A stretch of DNA of 64,000 bases from Paenibacillus naphthalenovorans (GCF_900099895.1 NZ_FNDY01000001.1:248001-312000); one strand, 5' to 3'. Counted from the stretch's first letter, positions 34,325 to 43,612 are shown. A program made the numbers and translations. Notes: a model not told the origin generated them from the letters alone.

Positions 34325-36601
34325 TTATGGCAATTGCCACGGCAGAGGTTCGTCCGACATAAATTTATTGAGTACGTTTTCCGTGAGCCGTGAAATATTG
34401 TTATCGTACCGGTTGTGGGACAGGCTTCCGCAGTAAGCAATGGAGCTAACTGAAAAAACAGCTCCCCCATTGGGAGTGGGGTAATAAACCATATCGGCTC
34501 TGACCCTGGGATTCTCATAGCCGCCCATCCCGGGGACGTTAAAAAACAGCTCCTCTACAACCTGCATGTACACATCCGTATGTCCTTCCGAAGAAGCAAG
34601 AATCAGCGTTTCCGGCGGGGTTCCAAGCTCAAGATCGTAGATGTCGAGTTCAAGCCCTGCCGCCCCGCCGCCGACTAATCCGAAGTTGCCGATGAGCTCG
34701 TCGTCCCCGATTCCCTCGAAAATCCAGGAGACTCTGGGATCGAAGCTGTCCGGATTCCGGCGGTAATAGGAAGAGACGTCGAAGCCTTCGGCTATGAATC
34801 CGGTGCCGGCAATTTTTTGCGGAGCCCTTCCTCTGTTTCTCCAAAGTCCACCCTGTTCGCCGCTGAAGCTGAGATGCAATTCGCCAGGCTGTGCCTTCCA
34901 GGCGTTGGAGCCGAATTGCTTGCGGACTTCAATCATATTCGGATTCTCCGGGTTGAACTGGATGATCCAATAGAAGCCGTTGGCACCCATATACATCAGT
35001 CTTCCGCCAAGCTGCTGGTAATCTTCGATCGCATCCAGCATGCTGCCGGAATAATATTCGGGGTGGGATCCCGTAAGGACTACATTGTACGGATTTAACA
35101 GCTCCACGCCCTCGGCATGAAGGTCATGATCGGTAATCACATCAAAGGAGTAACCCTTTTCGGTCATCCAGTCCACCAAATGGAGGTCCGCATTAAACTG
35201 CCACAAGGACGGAGAAAGGTTATGTCTGTACTTCGGCCTCATATTGAGGACAGGGCGAAGGGAAGAGGAATAACATACTCCGCTGCCGTCGGAATGCACA
35301 TCGTACGTGGAAAGACCAAATTCTTTATGTTCCATCAGGTACAAGTCTTCTTGCTGAATCACAGGGGCGCGTCCAAACATCAATTGAGCGAGAGGAATGT
35401 CCTGAAATCTTGTGTTTGCATAAGCCAAATAACTCGCCGTTGGAATCAATAAAGCGATTTTATTGGCGGTTGCTCCTTTGGCAGGCCTTACAAAAAAGGT
35501 GATGTAGTCTTCATCCTCTCCTGCTTTGACATGGGCCGCATACACACCGCTTTTCAGACCGTCCGGGACGGTCCATTCAAAATCCGCTTCCCATCGGGCA
35601 TCGGAAAGATCGTCGTCATGAAAATGAATGGCTCCGTACTGCTCGGGCGCATGGATGAAATTTTGTTCATGCGATGTCCAATTGTAACCGGTCATCGCCC
35701 GGGCGGGAAGGTTAACGGCCTCTCCGTGCAGCTCGTTCCTGGAAGCATCCCATATCCTGCTGGGCGTTTCAATACCGTTCGGACCGATATTTTTCGCAAA
35801 ATCCCATACGGCCAGCAAATCCTCAAAAGGCTCTTCAATACACTGCTCCATCTCCTGCAGGGTAAGAGCGCGGTCTGCCATGCGAGGCCTGTCGATTTTA
35901 CCGTTATATAAACCGCCCGCGATGTGCTTGCCTGCGCTCGCGTGCTGTAAATAACCGGCCATAAGGAAAGGAGTATCATGATCCGTATCAGGCTTTGCGT
36001 TTACGGTCGTCTTTACATGTGCGGCCATTCTTTCCAAGGAGTAAGGAAGAGCATATCTTCCGTTGGTTCTGCCGATGAGAGGCTTTTGGAATACTTCAAC
36101 CGCCCCGCTCGATGCGTCATAAGAAGCGCCTGCAAAAAACCAGATTTTTTCTTCCAGCTTTTTCTCTGTGCTGATCTTGTAGACCTTGCCTTTCCCGTCG
36201 CCTATCCATAAAGCCAGACAGCCATTCTCGTCAATAAACAAACCATAACCGGCTTTTCCGGCTTCCGACCATTTCGTGAGCAGTCCTTGAACACCTTTAT
36301 CCGGTGTAGTCGGCCAAATCATAGCTTGCAGGGAGAAGCTCTGAAGTTTTCTGAATAAGGGTTGATCCGGAACCATAATATAGGATCCGCTGTAAATTTT
36401 CTGTTCCCTTCCTTTATATTCCTGATTTATGCCGGTGTTGACGGGTTTCGTCTTCAGTCCGGGTCCTTGAGGATTCGTGTCCCCATGAATTAATTGAACG
36501 ATGGAGGCCTGGTAGGTTTCATGCCCTTCACAGTTCACCATAAATTGAATGGTGCTTCCCGGTTCTACGCTGAGCTTATCTGTATATCCATTGATCGCCA
36601 C
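34325..36601 (-). CDS. N,N-dimethylformamidase-type large (beta) subunit
   Basis: This is a 758-residue protein matching the large subunit of N,N-dimethylformamidase in length and in motifs. An N-terminal beta region leads into a LamG-like jelly-roll domain (about 85-245), then the amidohydrolase core. The published enzyme binds a single iron through two tyrosines and one glutamate. Candidates here are Tyr391 (or Tyr394) in SYLAYAN, Tyr433 in STYDVHSDG and Glu515 in GSHPEYYS. It hydrolyses DMF to dimethylamine and formate in Paracoccus; homologues may act on other amides. The small-subunit gene lies 25 bases upstream in the same direction. The gene is convergent with the nicotinamidase-like gene. 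Confidence 0.85.
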   Translation of the reverse strand: MAINGYTDKLSVEPGSTIQFMVNCEGHETYQASIVQLIHGDTNPQGPGLKTKPVNTGINQEYKGREQKIYSGSYIMVPDQPLFRKLQSFSLQAMIWPTTPDKGVQGLLTKWSEAGKAGYGLFIDENGCLALWIGDGKGKVYKISTEKKLEEKIWFFAGASYDASSGAVEVFQKPLIGRTNGRYALPYSLERMAAHVKTTVNAKPDTDHDTPFLMAGYLQHASAGKHIAGGLYNGKIDRPRMADRALTLQEMEQCIEEPFEDLLAVWDFAKNIGPNGIETPSRIWDASRNELHGEAVNLPARAMTGYNWTSHEQNFIHAPEQYGAIHFHDDDLSDARWEADFEWTVPDGLKSGVYAAHVKAGEDEDYITFFVRPAKGATANKIALLIPTASYLAYANTRFQDIPLAQLMFGRAPVIQQEDLYLMEHKEFGLSTYDVHSDGSGVCYSSSLRPVLNMRPKYRHNLSPSLWQFNADLHLVDWMTEKGYSFDVITDHDLHAEGVELLNPYNVVLTGSHPEYYSGSMLDAIEDYQQLGGRLMYMGANGFYWIIQFNPENPNMIEVRKQFGSNAWKAQPGELHLSFSGEQGGLWRNRGRAPQKIAGTGFIAEGFDVSSYYRRNPDSFDPRVSWIFEGIGDDELIGNFGLVGGGAAGLELDIYDLELGTPPETLILASSEGHTDVYMQVVEELFFNVPGMGGYENPRVRADMVYYPTPNGGAVFSVSSIAYCGSLSHNRYDNNISRLTENVLNKFMSDEPLPWQLP

Positions 36602-36626
36602 TAGTCATCTCCCCTTGGTTTCAGAT

Positions 36627-36986
36627 TTAAATGACTACACCAAAGTGCCGGAGTCTTTTCAGAAAAAGCCCATGTTCCGCAGCTTCCCTGGAATCAAACT
36701 TTTCATCCTCGAACAGTTGCGGGCGTTCCCCGCGGACGGCGGGATGCTCGCCGATACACCATTCTTCATGGGGCTTAGTGCACACGATGACATATTTGCC
36801 TTCCAATTGTTCATGATGTCTTCTGAAAAAATTCAATACCACATCCAATTGCTCGCTATGCTTTCCGATCGGATTCAACCGGTGCTCCTCTATCAGTTCC
36901 TTGGTAATCAGCGGTTTGATTCTCGTTTCAAAATTCCTCAAATCGATATCCAAATAGACCTCTTTATCTCTGGCTTTCTTGGACAT
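36627..36986 (-). CDS. N,N-dimethylformamidase-type small (alpha) subunit
   Basis: This is a 119-residue protein, close to the size of the dimethylformamidase small subunit. ATG 36986 follows GGAGGG at about nine bases; an in-frame extension upstream would start inside the promoter region. The sequence is charged, with LITKELIEEHRLNPIGKHSEQL in the first half and EEWCIGEHP in the second. Recognition depends partly on its position 25 bases upstream of the large subunit, the usual order in DMF-degrading bacteria. It would form the alpha-beta unit of the enzyme. Confidence 0.78.
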   Translation of the reverse strand: MSKKARDKEVYLDIDLRNFETRIKPLITKELIEEHRLNPIGKHSEQLDVVLNFFRRHHEQLEGKYVIVCTKPHEEWCIGEHPAVRGERPQLFEDEKFDSREAAEHGLFLKRLRHFGVVI

Positions 36987-37292
36987 ATGGCCGATCCCTC
37001 CATCATTTGTTTTAAGATCGTTGTCAGCGAATAAAGAATAGAACAAAAATGTACCGTCACCTCCGTCACATTTCATTGCGGATATCCAGCTCATACTCCG
37101 GTGCAAGTCCATTATATAAGCCAAAGATAAACCGGCAATCAAATCCGCATCATACCCGGATCAAATGAAGGTAAAGTTTATTTTAGGAATTCAGGCTTCC
37201 GAAGCGTCCATCAGAAAAACGGAAAAATTGAAATATTCTAAATTTTGTATTATCATTACAAATAATAAAATAAGGGAAATTGAGGTGGGGGA
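36987..37292. other. Divergent regulatory region between the dimethylformamidase genes and a two-component system
   Basis: This 306-base gap holds no gene. On the minus side it contains the promoter described at 37111-37138 and a leader of about 100 bases. On the plus side the last 70 bases are very AT-rich and lead to the response regulator's GGTGGGGG ribosome site. No sigma-54 motif of correct spacing was found here. Confidence 0.5.
37111..37138 (-). promoter_or_regulatory. Candidate sigma-A promoter for the dimethylformamidase genes
   Basis: Read on the minus strand, TTGCCG (37138-37133) and TATAAT (37116-37111) are 16 bases apart. The -10 box matches the consensus exactly. It lies about 125 bases before ATG 36986. 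Confidence 0.5.
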
Positions 37293-37994
37293 ATGGAAGA
37301 AATCCTGATCGTGGAAGACGATGTGAAGATACAAAAGCTTCTTTCGATTTGCTTGGATCATGAAGGACTTTCATATTCCATGACCTCTTCAGGCATAGAA
37401 ACGATTGAAAAAGTAAAGAGCAATAATCCCTCTCTTATTCTTCTGGATATCATGCTCCCGGATATGGACGGCATCGAGGTGTGCAAACAAATTCGCATGC
37501 TGACAACCAGTCCCATCTTGTTTATGAGCTGCAAGAGTGAGGACAATGACAAAATCCTGGGTCTCAGTATGGGAGCGGATGATTATATCGAAAAGCCGTT
37601 TAACATCAATGTTCTATTAGCCAGGCTGAGGGCGCATTTGCGCAGAAACCGGATCTTGCAAAAAGAAAGACAGCAAGCGCTCGAACAGGACTTCCGGATT
37701 CACATCGATAATCTACTGATTGATACGCAAGCCAGGGAAGTTTATCGGGACGGGAAAAAAATACATATGACCATGAAGGAATTCGATTTGCTGACGTTTC
37801 TGTACAGAAACCGTAATCGCGTGTTTACGATGGAGGAGCTTTTAAATAAAATCTGGGGAAACGATACGCTGAGTGATCACAGAACGGTGGTCGTTCATAT
37901 TTCCAGTTTGCGAAAAAAAGTGGAGGAAGATCCCCTGAATCCAAGGTATATCGTTACCGTAAGAGGAGCGGGGTATAAATTTGTTCGTTACTAA
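37293..37994 (+). CDS. OmpR/PhoB family response regulator
   Basis: This is a 233-residue regulator. The receiver domain (1-115) has Glu8-Asp9-Asp10, phospho-acceptor Asp52 in LLDIMLPDMDG and Lys in DDYIEKPFN. The C-terminal winged helix (about 135-233) has MKEFDLLTFLYRNRNRVFT and DHRTVVVHISSLRKKVE, then VRGAGYKF. It overlaps the histidine kinase gene by 14 bases, so they form one operon, with a sodium:solute symporter behind them. It probably controls that symporter and perhaps the divergent dimethylformamidase genes. Confidence 0.93.
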   Translation: MEEILIVEDDVKIQKLLSICLDHEGLSYSMTSSGIETIEKVKSNNPSLILLDIMLPDMDGIEVCKQIRMLTTSPILFMSCKSEDNDKILGLSMGADDYIEKPFNINVLLARLRAHLRRNRILQKERQQALEQDFRIHIDNLLIDTQAREVYRDGKKIHMTMKEFDLLTFLYRNRNRVFTMEELLNKIWGNDTLSDHRTVVVHISSLRKKVEEDPLNPRYIVTVRGAGYKFVRY

Positions 37995-39639
37995 TTGGAT
38001 CAAAAGATGGATCAGAAGATCCCTTTTTGTCAAAATTCTCATGTATACGGCTCTGTTATCCTTAATCCCGTATGTGCTGTTCAGCATCTATTTCTTGATT
38101 GAGGTTAAAGCGCTTACAAAAAAGATGATTCATGAAACCTCATCCAATAATATTCTTCAAGCGTCCGTTTCCCTGGAAGAAAGAACGCGGCGTTTGAATG
38201 AACAATGGGGCGGGAAGACGGATAAGGCATCGCGTGAACTTCTGGCCGGAGAGCTTTTGGATATTGCGGTTTACGGATATAAGCCCATGGCATATATCCT
38301 GGATACGAACGGGGCGGTGATCGCCAAGGCCCGCAACGACTTGGAGCCGGAGGTGCACATTGACCTTCTTGAGGCACATCATTCAACCATACTCGATCAT
38401 AAAAGCGGACATGTTACGGTCAATGCGCCTGGCGAGAAGGTTCACCTGCTGTATATGAGCCTGGACAAAGCGGGGTGGTTTATCGCTTATCTCATCCCTG
38501 AATCCCGTTTAATGAGCATCGCCGCCGGTCAGGCCGAAGATTATGCCGATACTCAAGTATATAAGCTTGTCCAACGTATGAGCTTTTTTTTATTTATCGG
38601 AATGTTGTTAATCTTATTTTTTTCCTATTTTTTTTCCGAGTTTTTTACCACCCCGATCAGACAATTAACATCCGCTTTAATCCAAAGAGCCAAAGGATTT
38701 GAAATCGATCCTCTGCATACGAAAAGATCAGACGAGATAGGAGAGCTCATTCATACCTTTAACTATATGGACAGCACCATTCAAAAATTGATAACGGAAC
38801 TGCACAGCCGATCCAATCAATTGGAAGAAAACGTGCAAAAACGAACCAGAGATTTGCAGGAAGCCAACGACTTGCTTCAGCAAACCTATTCAAAGCTAAA
38901 AAGATCGGAAAAATCACGTTCCGAGTTAATCGTTCAGGTATCCCATGATTTAAAAACCCCATTGACTTCGATGAAAGGGTTCCTGGAGATTCTGAACAAA
39001 TACGCTTTGCCCCAGGAGCAGAAAAAAGAACTGATCGATCAACTTCTCGTCCAAACGAATCAAATCATTCAATTGATTGAAGGGTTGTTTGACCTCTCGT
39101 CATTGGACGCAGAAGAACTGACATTCCAAAAGGAATGGATAAATATTGAATTTATTATGGATCATGCACTCAAGACCGTGTTTTCTGACGGGGAGCATGC
39201 CAATATTACCCTGAATACGTACTATGAAGACCATTTGCCTTTAGTGTTTGTGGATCCCAAGAAGATCTACCGGGTTTTTATCAATATTTTAAATAACTCG
39301 ATCAAATATGCCTCCAATCAACCGAAAATCCATATCAAGATCACCGTTTATTTAAACAACAAAGATATCGTCATCAAAATGCAAGACAACGGAATGGGAA
39401 TCCAGAAAGAAAATATCGATAAGGTGTTCGTCCCCTACTATCGAGAAACGCGGTCGGTTGAAAAAGAGATCCAGGGAAGCGGGCTCGGGTTAAGCATTTC
39501 CAAAAAAATGATTGAAGCGCATCATGGGGATATTTTTATAGAGAGTGAAGTGAACCAAGGCACAACCGTCTATATTATGCTTCCCGTTGTTGACACGGGT
39601 GCCATGATGAGTGGCGTAAGCGACATGTCCGCCGGATAG
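37981..39639 (+). CDS. Membrane sensor histidine kinase
   Basis: This is a 552-residue kinase. Two helices (about 16-40 and 201-220) bracket an extracellular sensor of about 155 residues, followed by HAMP (about 222-275), a coiled coil, HisKA with His322 in VSHDLKTPLTSMKGF, and the HATPase domain with NNSIKYA, DNGMGI and GSGLGLS. TTG 37981 is favoured: GGAGCGGGG precedes it and the first helix would be damaged by starting at ATG 38041. It is coupled to the OmpR-type regulator. The extracellular domain suggests it senses an outside molecule, possibly the symporter's substrate. Confidence 0.92.
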   Translation: MFVTNWIKRWIRRSLFVKILMYTALLSLIPYVLFSIYFLIEVKALTKKMIHETSSNNILQASVSLEERTRRLNEQWGGKTDKASRELLAGELLDIAVYGYKPMAYILDTNGAVIAKARNDLEPEVHIDLLEAHHSTILDHKSGHVTVNAPGEKVHLLYMSLDKAGWFIAYLIPESRLMSIAAGQAEDYADTQVYKLVQRMSFFLFIGMLLILFFSYFFSEFFTTPIRQLTSALIQRAKGFEIDPLHTKRSDEIGELIHTFNYMDSTIQKLITELHSRSNQLEENVQKRTRDLQEANDLLQQTYSKLKRSEKSRSELIVQVSHDLKTPLTSMKGFLEILNKYALPQEQKKELIDQLLVQTNQIIQLIEGLFDLSSLDAEELTFQKEWINIEFIMDHALKTVFSDGEHANITLNTYYEDHLPLVFVDPKKIYRVFINILNNSIKYASNQPKIHIKITVYLNNKDIVIKMQDNGMGIQKENIDKVFVPYYRETRSVEKEIQGSGLGLSISKKMIEAHHGDIFIESEVNQGTTVYIMLPVVDTGAMMSGVSDMSAG

Positions 39640-39677
39640 ATAGAAGAGAGTTATACTTTAGAAACGGGGAGGTAACG

Positions 39678-39938
39678 ATGTCCTATACATTCAGCAGGGG
39701 CTTAATAGCTTTCTCTTTCTTCGTTCTTATCTCGTTAAGCTGCTTTCCTGTTCTGTTCGACTGGTCCAACCGTATTCAGCCTTGGGTGTTTAACATTCCA
39801 TTCTCCATGTTTTGGCAATTAATGTTGATCTCCGGCATGTGTTTGTTATTATTGATTTGGTGTATCGCCGATGCGTGGAGCGGGGATCTGGATGTTGAGA
39901 TTGAGCGTATGCCAAAAGAAAATAACGAGGAACGATAA
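39678..39938 (+). CDS. Small membrane protein, DUF3311-type symporter partner
   Basis: This is an 86-residue protein with two strong helices (about 8-28 and 42-65), a conserved-looking FPVLFDWSNRIQPWVFNIPFSMFW turn between them and a charged acidic tail. Its length, topology and position directly before a sodium:solute symporter match DUF3311 proteins, which accompany that transporter class. Function is unknown; it may be an accessory subunit. GGGGAGGT precedes the ATG. Confidence 0.75.
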   Translation: MSYTFSRGLIAFSFFVLISLSCFPVLFDWSNRIQPWVFNIPFSMFWQLMLISGMCLLLLIWCIADAWSGDLDVEIERMPKENNEER

Positions 39939-39946
39939 AAGAGGGA

Positions 39947-41419
39947 ATGATGGGACTAGCCTTTATTTTGATCTTTTTATTGCTCATGATTATGATAAAT
40001 CGGGGAAATCAGGGGATTAACGATTACAGCGACTATACAACAGGCAGCAGGAGTTTTGGACCTTTTGCCATTGGATTGTCCGTATTTTCATCGTGGTATG
40101 TCGGCTCCGTATTTACAGCATGGGCCGAATTTAACGTAGGATTCGGATTTATAGGCATTTATACCGCAATATACGGAACGATATCTATATTTATTATGTA
40201 TTTGGTGTCAGAGAAAACGTATATCTGGGGAAAAAAGTACAATTTAATCACACAAGCCGAGCTGATGGGCTTTCGTTATCAGAGCGGGATGCTGCGGATC
40301 ATGATGTCGTTTTTGGGGGTCCTGTTTACCGGGCCTTGGCTGCTTTTGGAATGGGTGACGCAGGGATATATATTCAGCTACGCTACCGGGGGGCAAATAA
40401 GCCCTTTTTGGGGGATGCTGATCGGTGTGCTTACCGTGATGATCTACGTTTCCATGGGTGGCATGCGATCTGTGATTAGAGCCAATGCCGTTCAGGGCCT
40501 CTTTATGTTTGCGGCGGGAACAGGGCTGTCTTTATGGTTGATTTACAAATTTTTCGGCGGCATCCGCAGCGGGATGGAGATGCTTGCACGGGACTATCCC
40601 GATGTGTTAACCTACCCCGGGCCCGGATGGTCTCCTCCCACGCCCTATTGGACTTCGATCATCATTGTAAGCGGACTGGGTGCATTCATGTGGCCCTGGA
40701 TCTATAATAAAATGTTTGCAGCCAAAAATGTGAGAGCCATTAAACAGTCGGCGGTCATCGCCTCGATGTTAGGCTTTATTTTCTGGACGTCTATGGTCTT
40801 TTTGGGGATCATGATCCATTCCATGGAATACCCCCGCAATCATCCGGAGGAAGCCTATATGTGGATTGCCAGCATGGCGGGCCCTATTCCACTGGCATTG
40901 ATGAGTGTGCTCATTATGGCGACCAGCATATCTACCGTTTCGGGGATCATTCAAGCCATGGCCACCGCAATCTCCAACGATATTGCCAAACAGATCGATA
41001 TTCAAATATCGAACGAAAAGGCTCTGAAAGTGACCCGGATCTCCGTGATCATCATATGCCTGTTATCCTTGGCGATGGCCGCCGTTGATTTTGGTAAACT
41101 GGTGTTTATAGCCATTCTGACCTATCAAGGCATCATCATGTTTTTTCCGGTCGTTTTTTTAGGCCTTTATTGGAAAAGGGCAAATAAAGAAGGTGCCATT
41201 GCCTGTATGATCATCGGTACGGCGACATCCGTCTATTTAATCATCTTTAACCCTTATTTTATTGACGAGCTGGGCTGGACTGCCGGGATGTACGGCATTA
41301 TTCTCGCTTTCGGGATTATGATCATCGCGGGTTATCTCAAGCCGATTTCCCCGCATGTGGAACAATTGTGGTCCGATATAGAGACTGCGCGAAGGAACGC
41401 GAGAAGATCGAAGATCTGA
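39947..41419 (+). CDS. Sodium:solute symporter family transporter
   Basis: This is a 490-residue protein with about 13 predicted helices and the SSS family core. Landmarks are DYTTGSRSFGPFAIGLSVFS near the N-terminus, LLLEWVTQGYIFSYATGG, MGGMRSVIRANAVQG and the ATSISTVSGIIQAMATAISND segment, which carries sodium-site serines and threonines. It probably co-imports a small organic solute with sodium. Two ATGs (39947 and 39950) follow AGAGGG. It is the last gene of the two-component operon and is followed by a terminator. Adjacent dimethylformamidase genes make a small amide or acid substrate attractive, but this is conjecture. Confidence 0.9.
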   Translation: MMGLAFILIFLLLMIMINRGNQGINDYSDYTTGSRSFGPFAIGLSVFSSWYVGSVFTAWAEFNVGFGFIGIYTAIYGTISIFIMYLVSEKTYIWGKKYNLITQAELMGFRYQSGMLRIMMSFLGVLFTGPWLLLEWVTQGYIFSYATGGQISPFWGMLIGVLTVMIYVSMGGMRSVIRANAVQGLFMFAAGTGLSLWLIYKFFGGIRSGMEMLARDYPDVLTYPGPGWSPPTPYWTSIIIVSGLGAFMWPWIYNKMFAAKNVRAIKQSAVIASMLGFIFWTSMVFLGIMIHSMEYPRNHPEEAYMWIASMAGPIPLALMSVLIMATSISTVSGIIQAMATAISNDIAKQIDIQISNEKALKVTRISVIIICLLSLAMAAVDFGKLVFIAILTYQGIIMFFPVVFLGLYWKRANKEGAIACMIIGTATSVYLIIFNPYFIDELGWTAGMYGIILAFGIMIIAGYLKPISPHVEQLWSDIETARRNARRSKI

Positions 41420-41450
41420 GGAAGCCGCCGGCATTGCCTATAGCGCAAAG

Positions 41451-41496
41451 CCTCTATCCAAGCAGGCAGGAGCTGCTTAGGATAGAGGTTATTTTA
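41451..41496 (+). terminator. Terminator after the symporter operon
   Basis: CCTCTATCC (41451-41459) pairs with GGATAGAGG (41480-41488), with an inner AAGCAG/CTGCTT stem, followed by TTATTTTAT. Confidence 0.8.
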
Positions 41497-41646
41497 TGCT
41501 TATCTTTCTAAATGATGGATAAAAAACGGATGAAACGGTTAAAGTTATTTTAGTGAATATTGGTTATAGGGTTTGGAAAGCAGGTGCAAGGATGGTGGAA
41601 GGAAGCAGCTTGAGCATTCTACGATCAAGGCTGGTGAAGGTTAGTC

Positions 41647-43251
41647 ATGTATAAAAAGATAAGCTGGTGTTTCCTGCTGCTGATCATTAGCCTGATGCTC
41701 GGATGCCAGCGGCAGGATTCCATTCCAAAAGAAAAGGATCTCATGCAAGTCAAATCGGCCAGAGGAGAACATGCGAAGAAAATCATCTTTTTGATGATCG
41801 ATTCTTTAATGTCACAAGCGATAAATAAAGGGATTGAACAACAGGAACTCCCTACGTTTCAATTCCTGATTGAACATGGGCAATATTATCAAAACCTGGT
41901 GAGCTCTTTTCCCACGATGTCTGTAACGATCGATAGTTCTCTTCTTACCGGAACTTATCCTGATGATCATCATGTGCCGGGACTTACCTGGTATTCGTCT
42001 GATCAAAAGAAAGTGATCAATTACGGTACCGGGCCTATGGAGGTATTCAAGCATGGCATAGATCCGGTATTGGCCGATGCACTAATTCACTTGAATGGCA
42101 GTCATTTAAACCGGCAACAGCCCACCCTTTATGAGGACTTGGCTAGACATGGGCTCAAGTCCGGTTCCGTTAACGGTTTAATTTATCGCGGAACCACCGA
42201 CCATACGTTGTCCGTTCCCCTCTGGATTCAAGTACCAGCCTCTTTGCCAAAGGAAATTCAAGTGAAAGGGCCGGATTTTTTAGCCTTAGGCTCTTTGTCC
42301 AATCCACTGGAAGGCATTAAAAAACTCCCGGACGGGATAACCCGGCGAATGGGATTAAACAATCCATATTCCATTGATACAGCCAAATATTTGATTAAAG
42401 CCAATCAATTGCCCGATTTTTTATATGTTTACTTGCCGGATTTAGATCAAAAAATTCATAAGAAAGGTCCATCGGAACGTAATGGAATTCAGGAAATCGA
42501 CGGGCAGCTTCTTACATTGCTGCAAACATTCGGTACACCGGAAGAAGCCTTGCGAAAAGCGATTTTTGTCATCGCTGGCGACAGTGGAGCCACTCAAATC
42601 CTGCCTGCCCAAAGTGATCCCGTTATCGACCTGCCTGCCTTTTTCCGGGGAGATCATGTATTGCGTCCTGGAGAAAACCTATCGCAAGAAACAGACATCG
42701 TCCTTGCTGTCAATGAAACCATGGCTTATGTTTATAAGCTTAAAGCAGATCGGTCACTAAGAGACATGGCCAACGCATTAAAATCCGATCCGCGTATTGA
42801 TTTTATCGCATGGAAAGAAAACGAATGGATTCGTGCGGTTCAGGGCGGTTCGTTCAAGGAGCTGGCATTTAAAGCGAACGGGCGGCTGACCGATCCATAT
42901 CGGCAAAAATGGACCGTCGAGCAGGATGCCGAGGTGCTGGACGTAAAGATCAATGCTTCGGAGGGTACATTGGCGTATGGCCAATACCCTGATGCATTGC
43001 AGCGATTATCCGGAGCTTTGAACTCACATCCCGGCGAATTTTTGGTGGTTACCGCAAAACCCGGTTATGAATTGGCGGACAGAAGCTCGCCGAAGCATAA
43101 GGGCGGCGGAGGCCATGGCTCTCTTCATCAAACGGAATCGCTCATTCCCTTGATCATATGTGGAACGGATCAAAAGCCGCAGTACTTGCGCATCGTGGAT
43201 TTAAAAGCATTTGTGTTGGACCTGCTCATTCAACCTCCACAACCGCTTTGA
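41647..43251 (+). CDS. Type I phosphodiesterase/nucleotide pyrophosphatase-family lipoprotein
   Basis: This is a 534-residue lipoprotein with lipobox LMLGC (Cys20). It has the alkaline phosphatase-superfamily layout: Asp52 in FLMIDSLM, predicted nucleophile Thr90 in SFPTMSVTIDSSLLTG, the PDDHHVPG segment, YLPDLDQKIHKKGP in the middle, FVIAGDSGATQILP, and a late His in HKGGGGHGS. These would bind two metal ions outside the cell. Family members cleave phosphodiesters or release phosphate from various esters. It stands alone between two terminators. The DSGATQI motif departs from the DHGM form of well-known members, so the substrate may differ. Confidence 0.82.
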   Translation: MYKKISWCFLLLIISLMLGCQRQDSIPKEKDLMQVKSARGEHAKKIIFLMIDSLMSQAINKGIEQQELPTFQFLIEHGQYYQNLVSSFPTMSVTIDSSLLTGTYPDDHHVPGLTWYSSDQKKVINYGTGPMEVFKHGIDPVLADALIHLNGSHLNRQQPTLYEDLARHGLKSGSVNGLIYRGTTDHTLSVPLWIQVPASLPKEIQVKGPDFLALGSLSNPLEGIKKLPDGITRRMGLNNPYSIDTAKYLIKANQLPDFLYVYLPDLDQKIHKKGPSERNGIQEIDGQLLTLLQTFGTPEEALRKAIFVIAGDSGATQILPAQSDPVIDLPAFFRGDHVLRPGENLSQETDIVLAVNETMAYVYKLKADRSLRDMANALKSDPRIDFIAWKENEWIRAVQGGSFKELAFKANGRLTDPYRQKWTVEQDAEVLDVKINASEGTLAYGQYPDALQRLSGALNSHPGEFLVVTAKPGYELADRSSPKHKGGGGHGSLHQTESLIPLIICGTDQKPQYLRIVDLKAFVLDLLIQPPQPL

Positions 43252-43343
43252 ACAACGAGTGCCGATAGCGACATGAAAACCGGATGGATCGGGCTATTTC
43301 ATTTCCCATCATTCCGCTCGTCTCCAATACCGAAAGAAAGGCC

Positions 43344-43382
43344 ATAGCCGCCCCCCTGCTGGAAGGAAGGGCGGCTATTTTC
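43344..43382 (+). terminator. Terminator after the phosphodiesterase gene
   Basis: ATAGCCGCCC (43344-43353) pairs with GGGCGGCTAT (43369-43378), followed by TTTT. It is 92 bases after the stop codon. Confidence 0.8.
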
Positions 43383-43530
43383 GTCGACAGAAGCTGCTGC
43401 CGTCCGGTTTCTTCATGTAATTAAACAAGACATAACATCGGAATAGATCGTAAAAAAATACGAATATAGTCCGTTTTATTGTAAAGTTACACAACATATC
43501 CCGTTTTTCATTGTTCGCTTCTTTGGAATG

Positions 43531-43547
43531 TGTTATAAAATATAACA
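43531..43547 (+). promoter_or_regulatory. 17-bp palindromic operator candidate upstream of the hydrolase operon
   Basis: TGTTATA-AAA-TATAACA is a perfect inverted repeat 66 bases before ATG 43613, lying where the -10 region of the operon would be. In the surrounding 361-base gap (43252-43612) I see only the terminator above, this site, and AT-rich sequence with a short CGTA/TACG repeat near 43449. No adjacent regulator gene is an obvious partner. Confidence 0.5.
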
Positions 43548-43612
43548 TAAAAAGTTTGAAGCATGACAGGCGGCATGATCTAATTCGAGTTGATGGAGGA
43601 GGGGATGGAAGA

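Noticed and set aside
37090-37125. A possible sigma-54 promoter for the dimethylformamidase genes
   Set aside because: TGGC and TTGC occur on the minus strand but with spacing about six bases too long; a sigma-A promoter fits better.
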